A stretch of 64,000 nucleotides of DNA from Liolophura sinensis (Eukaryota > Mollusca > Polyplacophora > Chitonida > Chitonidae): NCBI RefSeq assembly GCF_032854445.1, contig NC_088299.1, positions 14,999,608 through 15,063,607 of the forward strand, read 5' to 3'. The notes under the pieces were generated by a model. That model was not told the origin of the DNA, did no database searches, and saw nothing but the letters and a program-made list of their open reading frames with translations. Of the stretch, positions 56,300 through 64,000 are shown one piece after another (positions within the stretch are counted from its first letter, which is position 1; every line of letters starts with the position of its first letter). The translations under genes and the position numbers were made by a program.

Positions 56300-58455
56300 C
56301 CTGGTCTGACTGAGTGAATGGCTGCGAGAATGCTGTTCTGGCTGAGACCATGACGGCTGAAATGTTGTTCTGACTGAGACCATGACGACTAGAATGTTGT
56401 TATGACTGAGATCATGACGATTAGAATGTTGTTTTGGACTGAGATCATGACCACTAGAATGTTGTTCTGACTGAGATCATGACGACTAAAATGTTGTTCT
56501 GAGTGATACCATGACGACTAGAATGTTGTTCTGACTGAGACCATGACGACTAGAATGTTGTTCTGACTGAGATCATGACCACTAGAATGTTGTTCTGACT
56601 GAGATCATGACGACTAGAATGTTGTTCTGACTGAGACCATGACGATTAGAATGTTGTTCTGACTGAGATCATGACCACTAGAATGTTGTTCTGACTGAGA
56701 TCATAACGACTGAAATGTTGTTCTGACTGAGATAATAACGACTGAAATGTTGTTTTTACTGAGACCATGACGACTAGAATGTTGTTCTGACTGAGACCAT
56801 GACACCTAGAATGTTGTTCTGATTGAAATCATAACGACTGAAATGTTGTTCTGACTGAGACCATGACGACTAGAATGTGTTTCTGACTGAGACCATGACG
56901 ACTGGAATGTTGTTCTGACTGAGACCCATGACCACTAGAATGTTGTTCTGACTGAGATCATGACGACCAGAGTGTTGTTCTGACTGAGATCAAGACGACT
57001 AGAATGTTGTTCTGACTGAGACCATGACGACTAGAATGGTTGTTCTGACTGAGATCATGACCACTAGAATGTTGTTCTGATAAAGATCATGACGACTAGA
57101 ATGTTGTTCTGACTGAGATCATGACGGACTAGAATGTTGTTCTGACTGAGACCATGGCCACTAGAATGTTGCTTCTGACTAAGATCATTACGACTGGAAT
57201 GTTGTTTTGACTGAGATCATGACGAATAGAATGTTGTTCTGAGCTGAGATCATGACGACTAGAATGTTGTTCTGACTGAGATCATGACGACTGGAATGTT
57301 GTTCTGACTGAGATCATGACGACTAAAATGTTGTTCTGAGTGATACCATGACGACTAGAATGTTGTTCTGAGTGATACCATGGCGACTAGAATGTTGTTT
57401 TGACTGAGATCATGACCACTAGAATGTTGTTCTGACTGAGATCATGACGACTAGAATGTTGTTCTGACTGAGATCATGACGACTTAGAAATGTTGTTCTG
57501 ACTTAGATCATGACGACTAGAATGTTGTTCTGAGTGATACCATGACGACTAGAATGTTGATCTGAGTGATACCATGACGACTAGAATGTTGTTTTGACTG
57601 AGATCATGACCACTAGAATGTTGTTCTGACTGAGATCATGACGACTAGAATGTTGTTTTGACTGAGATCATGACGACTAGAATGTTGTTCTGACTGAGAT
57701 CATGACGACTAGAATGTTGTTCTGACTGAGACCATGACGACCAGAATGTTGTTCTGAGTGATACCATGACCACTAGAATGTTGTTCTGAGTGATACCATG
57801 ACGACTAGAATGTTGTTCTGACTGAGACCATGACGACTAGAATGTTGTTCTTGAGTGATACCATGACGACTAGAATGTTGTTCTGACTGAGATCATGACG
57901 ACTAGAATATTGTTCTGACTGAGACCATGACGACCAGAATGTTGCTCTGAGTGAGACCATGACGACTAGAATGTTGTTCTGAGTGATACCATGACGACTA
58001 GAATGTTGTTCTGAGTGATACCATGACGACTAGAATGTTGTTCTGAGTGATACCATGACGACCAGAATGTGGTTCTGAGTGATATCATGACGACTAGAAT
58101 GTTGTTCTGAGTGATACCATGACGACTAGAATGTTGTTGTGACTGAGACCATGACGACTGGAATGTTGTTCTGAGTGATACCATGACGATTAGAATGTTG
58201 TTCTGAGTGATACCATGACGATTAGAATGTTGTTCTGACTGAGATCATGACGACTAGAATGTTGTTCTGACTGAGTTCATGACGACTAGAATGTTGTTCT
58301 GACTGAGATCATGACGACTAGAATGTTGTTCTGAGTGATACCATGACGACTAGAATGTTGTTCTGACTGAGATCATGACGACTAGAATGTTGTTCTGAGT
58401 GATACCATGACCACTAGAATGTTTTTCTGACTGAGATCATGACCACTAGAATTTA
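56300..58455 (+). repeat. Large minisatellite, 32-bp unit, about 67 copies
   Basis: The unit GACGACTAGAATGTTGTTCT GACTGAGATCAT repeats every 32 bp. Two main variants alternate: CTGACTGAGATCAT (or GACCAT) and CTGAGTGATACCAT. The second becomes frequent after 57330 and dominates 57960-58220. GACCACT in place of GACGACT marks another sub-type. Blocks of several units recur: a six-unit pattern at about 57371 is seen again at about 57565. Many units carry a single extra base (for example GAGACCCATGAC, GACGGACTAG, GAGCTGAGATC). TAG and TGA in the unit prevent long plus-strand frames. Confidence 0.96.
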
Positions 58456-60574
58456 CTCTTTTAAAACAAAATACAGATTGTGACATATTCGAGTAAGCAA
58501 TCTTTCACTGTCATCGTCTTGCCTACAGTAAACTCCTGTTTTCATTCAGTAATCTCAAACAATGCAGAACTATAAGAAATCTGTAGGCGTATAGCAAAGT
58601 ACAGAGCAACGCACCTGCAACGTGAAAGTTATATTAGTCATTATTTTGATCAAGTTTTCATGGTTTTAGATGCCAATGAACCTACTACCACTTATAGTCT
58701 GCTTTGTTCAGCTGTGCATCATACATCATTGGAAAGCTATTATAAAAATATAATGATGCTTTTTTTTCGACAAATTAACATGCTGTTAGTCGAGTACTTA
58801 TGTACGGTTCAGCCTGTTTCTGATTGTACCATAGGCTGTCACAGGCTATGACATTGTTGCCCACTCCTCTCCTTTGGGGTTAACTAAGTAATGAAGGAAA
58901 GCCGTTAATATAGCTGCGACCTGGAAGGTAGTGGCAATCCTGTCCCATCCTTTCATTCCATGTCTCCCGCCCTCCCAGATTTTCCCTTCTACCACCTGGC
59001 TGTATGATCCAGTGGATGAGACTGACCGAATCCTCCCGCGCAGCGTCACCGACAAGCTTCATTAGTGCCCCATTGTTTCCAGGTTATCCCACCATTCATC
59101 TTTCCCTGCGATGTAAAAGCGTTTCCGAGTGTAGAAGCTGGACGAGACAGTCATTTCCGACGACTTTATTATATTTGATACGGCGCCTTGGGCAAAGCAG
59201 CAGATGAAATATTTATTAAAACGTCCCCGACGACCCAGGCGGAGTCGAGTAGAGTTTGTGCCTCTGTCCCAACCCGCTCCATGTGATTGGTTGAGCTGTT
59301 AGGACGAGGACCTGTGGGGGTCCCCCTGGGGAGCGACCGAGGACGGTGGTGGCGTGTACTAGAGCTATGAGACCAGGCCCAGCATCGTTAGAGCTGAGTA
59401 TACATGTGACATGACACCGGCGGCTGGAATGAATGCCGAATAAAGCAGTCCGAGTTTGTGTTAATCGTGTATGACTTGGTTTGGCCGTTCGATGGCTGCT
59501 AACAGTGTTTAAACATGCATGGTAACCAACGGACAAACTCGATAACGTGACGCGCCATAATGAAGCCAAAAATTGTCTGAAGTTTGGACGTCATTTGGCG
59601 GCCACCACGAACAGTCGCTCCAGCTGCCAATAGATTTTATGGGTTATTGTAAGCATGCCGTGTACTTTACCATCGGCCCTTCCAGTGCATCAACGTCATA
59701 ATTCTCAGACGTTCTGTGAAATAAACAGATCAAGATGTAAACGTGTACACTGCCTGGTTCGTTGTATAGGTCAGTCAAGCTGATCTTGGCAGTAATCAAT
59801 GAAACCATGGTCCAAGGGCAATTGTATACAAGAAAGACATATGATAGTAAAGGCTATCCTTACATATACTGATTAGGTTGTTGTTGGCTAATTCGTCCAA
59901 GACGTCACCCTCGCTGCAGCGACCAATGAAATCGCCTTGACCAGTGAGGTCGCCTTGACCAGTGAACTTGAGACACGACCCATCTCCCTCTGCTTCGAGT
60001 TAAGCAGCGGTTTGAGGTATCTGGCGAAGAGAGAGTAGCTTTCTTTGGGCACTTTCTGGTTTCCGTTAAATTAAAACTGACCACCATCGCATCAGTGACT
60101 CACTTACTCACTCGATCCTCCATCTAATGGATAATAAATGAAAACATATCCTGAATAAACTTTTTAATATTTGGAGACCCTTACAGCTCTATGACATAAC
60201 AAATGACTTTTTTATGACTACGTTCACACAGTTGTTGCGACAACAAAATTACGTGTTTTTTACCCTCGCCTGTACATGTGACTATCTGGACTAATCAGCA
60301 TTAACACAGTTCTAAATTAAGAATTTGCTGAAAAGAGCTGTATCTAGGCCATAAAAAATAGAGAGTTTGTTTATCCCGCCATCTCACGAATATTAAAATA
60401 TTGATGAACTAGTTATTTAGCTAACGATATGAGTATTGTTGTTCTTTGACAGGGCTACATGAATCCGTGGCTGAAGATTACTTTGCTCTCCATTACGGGA
60501 TTTCATTGCTCGGGGTTATATTTGCCCGGAGAAAACAACGTTTGCTTTTCAACTCTATTTTGAGTTTTAGAACA
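58456..60574. other. Long stretch with one small repeat, no gene recognised
   Basis: 58.86-59.6 kb is richer in G+C and holds overlapping frames on both strands (117 codons minus at 59216-59569, 69 codons minus at 58846-59055), none with a recognised domain. ATCGCCTTGACCAGTGA and GTCGCCTTGACCAGTGA (59931-59967) form a short 20-bp duplication. CACTTACTCACTCGA near 60103 resembles the SINE-2 tail but has no body beside it. Confidence 0.4.
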
Positions 60575-60770
60575 TAAATATTTATTTATTTGTTTGACTG
60601 AAGTTTAACGCTGTATTCAGAAATTTTACATGTTTATAGGGGGCAGGGAGATTGGGGGAGGGGGTGATGTCCGGAGAAAACAGCAGCACTTCGCTAAGCA
60701 CAAAGCCACAACCCGAACTGACGAGTGCTGGATTCAAATCTACGGCGTCATTGGACAAGGGCGTTCATAA
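60575..60770 (-). mobile_element. Highly diverged SINE related to SINE-1
   Basis: TATTTATTTATTTGTTTGAC, TGAAGTTTAACGCTGTATTC and AGAAATTTTACA keep the outline of the SINE-1 tail and adjoining body (ATTGGTGTTTTACGCCGTAC). Further on, GGATTCAAATCTACGGCGTC in reverse has the form of a box B. The body between the two ends is not alignable. Confidence 0.5.
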
Positions 60771-61039
60771 CCTCAGGTGTATGCATGTACAATGTAATGT
60801 GTCAGCTCGTACAATGTCAGGTCATGGCTTGTATAATATCACGTGAAAGGAACTGTGCAGGCAGCTTTTTGCACGTTTTTATTTCACCCCATTCCTTTTT
60901 CGAGTTAAAACATACTTATTCACTCCCTTTTTCCTTATTCATAACACTGATTTATAACCTGATGGAAAGTACAGTTGCCGACTGCAATGTATTCAACAAT
61001 TTGTGTCGTAATGACCACATTACTTGTTCACTTATACGC

Positions 61040-61240
61040 CTGCGGTTAGGTTTATGGGTGGAGGAAACCGGGGCATGGTGAAACCGGGGCGTGTGAAATC
61101 AGTGAAACCGGGGAGTGTGAAATCAGTGAAACGACCGACCCTTGTCAGATACATGACAAAACTTTGGCCTCAAACACAGGGCAGATTCAGCAATAGCTGG
61201 TTTCGAACTCTCGACTTAATTGGTGAAAGCCAGTAGTCTG
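61040..61240 (-). mobile_element. Probable tRNA-derived SINE relic with internal tandem duplication
   Basis: GGGTGGAGGAAACCGGGGCA shares the central block of SINE-1. GGTTTCGAACTCTCGAC in reverse gives GTCGAGAGTTCGAAACC, a good box B. Between them, GTGAAACCGGGGCGTGTGAA and ATCAGTGAAACCGGGGAGTG show the central block repeated about three times, an expansion within the element. Confidence 0.45.
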
Positions 61241-62469
61241 AAGTGAGGCAGTCCCGATTGCTGAAATGTCACTTAAATGGAATGTCACCGAATATTTCTT
61301 TGGTAGAAGTTGATGGAATACATGTACAGCCATTTGGTACCTAACTCGCGTTGGCTACAATTGGCTACAAAATCAAACGTCTGGGCCATAAAACGTTTCG
61401 TGTGTGATTTGGGAACCTTTCAGTGTTATCATTTGAATGGCAAGATCAATTCCTTGCTGGTCTATTTCGGGAATATGCACTGACATATGTAATAGTCTTA
61501 CTACCATCAAATTGACCTTTCTTCACAAGTATGTGATGTCCACCGAATTCCAGCACATTCACAATCTGTAGATCAATAAAACTCAGTATAAAGCTGGTGA
61601 CAGTCTGTCAAAGGTAAATCAGAAGTCCTGCCAACACTTCCGGTTAGGTGACGTCACATGTCTCGTGCAACTTCATAAAACAGACTCTTTACTTCCTGTC
61701 TGGAATGCCATTCTAACTTTGGCACGGTTTAAAAAAAGACTCCCCTTAAGTACACTCTGAAGATCACGAGCTCTTTTCAGTGGGATAGTGAAAGTGACAC
61801 GGCTGAAGGCAGGCTTCTATTTTTAATTCTCAAATACAAGGGTTGTAAACCTTGCCTTTATCGCAACTTACCTGATGAAACGGACGTACAGTTTTGGAAC
61901 AAAATGGCAGTTGTGTACCATCTGGTCCGGCGCGTTGCCTTAACCTTTTCCAGGTGTCGGGATAGCCTGGAATTAAGTGGCTAAATTACTTTAACTAAAG
62001 TTAAACGTCAATGACGACAAATTGTTTTGATCAAACAGCATTACTGGATATTTATCCTATTGTCGAGCAACTCATGTGTGCTACTGTTTTTGTCAGAATT
62101 TACAATAACATCAAAATGTGTTTCAAAATGAGCTAAGTGATCGGAAACGGTAGTATCCTTGGCAAAACTGACATTAGTTTACGCGTCTGTGTCGAGATTC
62201 GATGCCTCCGCTACATTGGATGCATTGCTGATATAAATGATGGACGGCATGTGTCGTGTTACATGAAGTTAGCTCAATAGCGTGGATTATATCAATATGA
62301 CACACTCATTGAACTCGTTCTTTATACCTGTCAATGAGGTAAAAATTGCCAATGACTTCCCAAAGACGGATGGCTTTCGACAGACATTATGGTAAAAGCA
62401 AGTGGTGTCGTTGTACATATTTCTTGGTTGTAGCAGAATACAACTACAATACCTTGGAATATATTTTTA
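61241..62469. other. No recognisable feature
   Basis: Unique-looking DNA. TTGGCTACAATTGGCTACAA near 61350 is a two-copy repeat. No open frame of note. Confidence 0.4.
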
Positions 62470-63417
62470 ACCGGATACTAACCTGAAGCAGATTCATCTT
62501 TGGTCAGGGTTCTGATCTGGTGTTGAACCAAACAATAACATAAAGAATATTTGTATTGGCCAGATATGACTTTAGTCCAAAACAAAACTTTGTTGGCCAG
62601 GCTGTAGAAAGAAGCAGATTTCCGTTGGTCAGACTCTATCTGACATGAGGCACATTTGTGTTCGAAAGACTTCATATAGAAACCTTAGCCTACTACAAAT
62701 TTATACTGGCCAAACTCTAATGTATAGCAAAGTTAGGTTAGCCTAATATTCAGCCTAAATCATATATACATGCATATTGATCAGACTCGATTTCCAGTCT
62801 AAATCAAACTTATGTTGGACAGGCTCCAGCCTAAATCAAACTTATGTTGATCTGACTCCAGCCTAAATCAAACTTATGTTGGTCAGACTCCAGCCTAAAT
62901 CAAACTTATGTTGATCTGACTCCAGCCTAAATCAAACTTATGTTGGTCAGACTCCAGCCTAAATCAAACTTATGTTGGCCTGACTCCAGTCTGAATCAAA
63001 GTTATGTTGGACAGACTCCAACCTAAATCAAACTTATGTTGATCTGACTCCAGCCTAAATCAAACTTATGTTGGTCAGACTCCAGCCTAAATCAAACTTA
63101 TGTTGGCCTGACTCCAGTCTGAATCAAAGTTATGTTGGACAGACTCCAGCCTAAATCAAACTTATGTTGATCTGACTCCAGTCTGAATCAAACTTATGAT
63201 TGTCAGACTCCAGTCTAAATCAAACTTAGGTTTTTCAGATTTCAGCTCCAGTCTAAATCAAACATATGTTGGTCAGACTCCAGCCTATATCAAACTTATG
63301 TTGGTCTGACTCCAGTCTGAATCAAACTTATGTTGGCCTGACTCCAGTCTGAATCAAAGTTATATTGGACAGCCTCCAACCTAAATCATACTTACGTTGA
63401 TCTGACTCCAGTCTGGT
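62470..63417 (+). repeat. Minisatellite, 32-bp unit with 128-bp higher-order structure
   Basis: From about 62785 the unit GGTCAGACTCCAGCCTAAAT CAAACTTATGTT repeats every 32 bp, about 19 times. Unit starts fall into four types: GGACAG (a), GATCTG (b), GGTCAG (c) and GGCCTG followed by AGTCTGAATCAAAG (d). Their order is a b c b c d a b c d a b, so a-b-c-d recurs as a 128-bp block (d at 62977 and 63105). 62470-62784 holds older diverged units (TTGGCCAGATATGACTTTAG). Confidence 0.92.
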
Positions 63418-63535
63418 GTTCATTGGTGTTCTACGCCGTACTCAACAATATTTTGCTTATACCAACTTTATGGTGGAGGAAACAGAGCAGACCCTCGGGG
63501 GAAACCCACGACCATCCTCAGGTTGCTGCCATGGT
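63418..63535 (-). mobile_element. SINE-1 fragment inserted in the 32-bp array
   Basis: GTTCATTGGTGTTCTACGCC, GTACTCAACAATATTTTGCT, TTTATGGTGGAGGAAACAGA and CACGACCATCCTCAGGTTGC match the SINE-1 3' half in reverse. The (AAAT)n tail and the head are both missing, and array sequence lies on both sides. Confidence 0.88.
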
Positions 63536-63585
63536 CAGATTTAAGCCTAAAGCAAATTTATGTTGGCTTAAGTAACAGATTTCTT
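63536..63585 (+). repeat. Array remainder beyond the inserted SINE fragment
   Basis: GGTCAGATTTAAGCCTAAAG CAAATTTATGTTGGC is a diverged 32-bp unit, showing that the array continued past the SINE-1 fragment. Confidence 0.7.
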
Positions 63586-63702
63586 AGGTCCGGTTCTTTC
63601 ATGATAAATTTGACAAAAGTGAAATATGATTTCATTCCGGAGTAGATTGAAATTGGGGCCTGACTCTAAACTTAATCATGCATAGCTTAACAATACTGGT
63701 TC

Positions 63703-63820
63703 GTAGATTTTCCCCGAGACTCTGTCCAGTTTCCTCCCTCCATAAATCTGGCCGCCGACGTAAAAGTGAAATATTGTTGGGTATGTTGTAATACTCCAAT
63801 CAGATAAATAAACTGACAAG
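63703..63820 (+). mobile_element. SINE-1 3' fragment
   Basis: TTTTCCCCGAGACTCTGTCC, AGTTTCCTCCCTCCATAAAT, CTGGCCGCCGACGTAAAAGT and ATACTCCAATCAGATAAATA match the SINE-1 3' half on the plus strand with moderate divergence. It is only about 170 bp from the opposite-strand fragment at 63418. Confidence 0.85.
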
Positions 63821-64000
63821 AGTGAACTGAAGCAAATTCTTCTTGTCGTTGAACTGCAATACGAAATGAAGGTATCTTGGAAAAGATTCCAGGCGGGAGA
63901 CAACCCACATGCCTTTTGGACAGAAGCTGATCTGAATCAGCCTAAACTATACCAGACTATAATCTAGAGAGTCTAAAATAGAAAAATAATGGAGAAATGC
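63821..64000. other. Window edge, no feature
   Basis: A short AT-rich remainder. The minus frames of 73-75 codons at 63676-63908 are readings of the SINE-1 fragment. Confidence 0.4.

Noticed and set aside
56300-58455. CRISPR array
   Set aside because: The 32-bp units are contiguous with no unique spacers, and the context is eukaryotic.
59216-59569. 117-codon minus-strand gene in GC-richer DNA
   Set aside because: No recognisable domain, overlapping frames on both strands, and no splice or promoter context. Length is within chance expectation.

Overview
The window looks like intergenic DNA from a metazoan nuclear genome. I found no intact protein-coding gene, no rRNA, no functional tRNA and no prokaryotic signature. 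What fills it is tandem minisatellites, tRNA-derived SINEs, small inverted-repeat elements (MITEs/foldbacks) and two decayed Penelope-like retroelements. The main SINE family, with an AAATAAATA tail and a long non-tRNA body, together with the Penelope-like reverse transcriptase and the minisatellite load, suggest a marine lophotrochozoan, most likely a mollusc. That taxonomic call is inference from general familiarity and was not checked by a search.

Layout. 1-3.6 kb: AT-rich DNA with a short 42-bp array, a mariner-like MITE and a SINE-like relic. 3.7-7.5 kb: a 59-bp array, then a 2.7-kb satellite whose 39-bp units are regular in the middle and eroded at both sides, then a GATG-type microsatellite. 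9-13.3 kb: a 59-bp array, a SINE relic and a 100-bp pyrimidine-rich array. 14.3-17.8 kb: MITEs, a second SINE family and a 108-bp array. 18.9-21 kb: three copies of the main SINE (SINE-1), one with a perfect 14-bp target-site duplication. 22-27.8 kb: foldback elements, a 22-bp array and a perfect 19-bp-arm hairpin. 28-35.9 kb: a possible orphan ORF, 43-, 60-, 50- and about 36-bp arrays and a SINE-2 copy. 38.5-47.6 kb: two Penelope-like pseudogenes, a 33-bp array, a 42/52-bp array broken by a SINE, and a foldback MITE. 48-52 kb: minor repeats and a 41-bp array broken by a SINE. 54-64 kb: SINE pieces, a 2.15-kb 32-bp array and a second 32-bp array with a four-unit higher-order structure.

By my count about 16 kb, roughly a quarter of the window, is tandem repeat, made of about 18 unrelated minisatellites. 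Several contain long open frames, sometimes on both strands or in all three frames of one strand (up to 468 codons). These follow from repeat units that lack stop triplets and are not convincing genes. SINE-1 has landed inside at least three arrays. No genes can be described as working together here; the interest lies in repeat biology.
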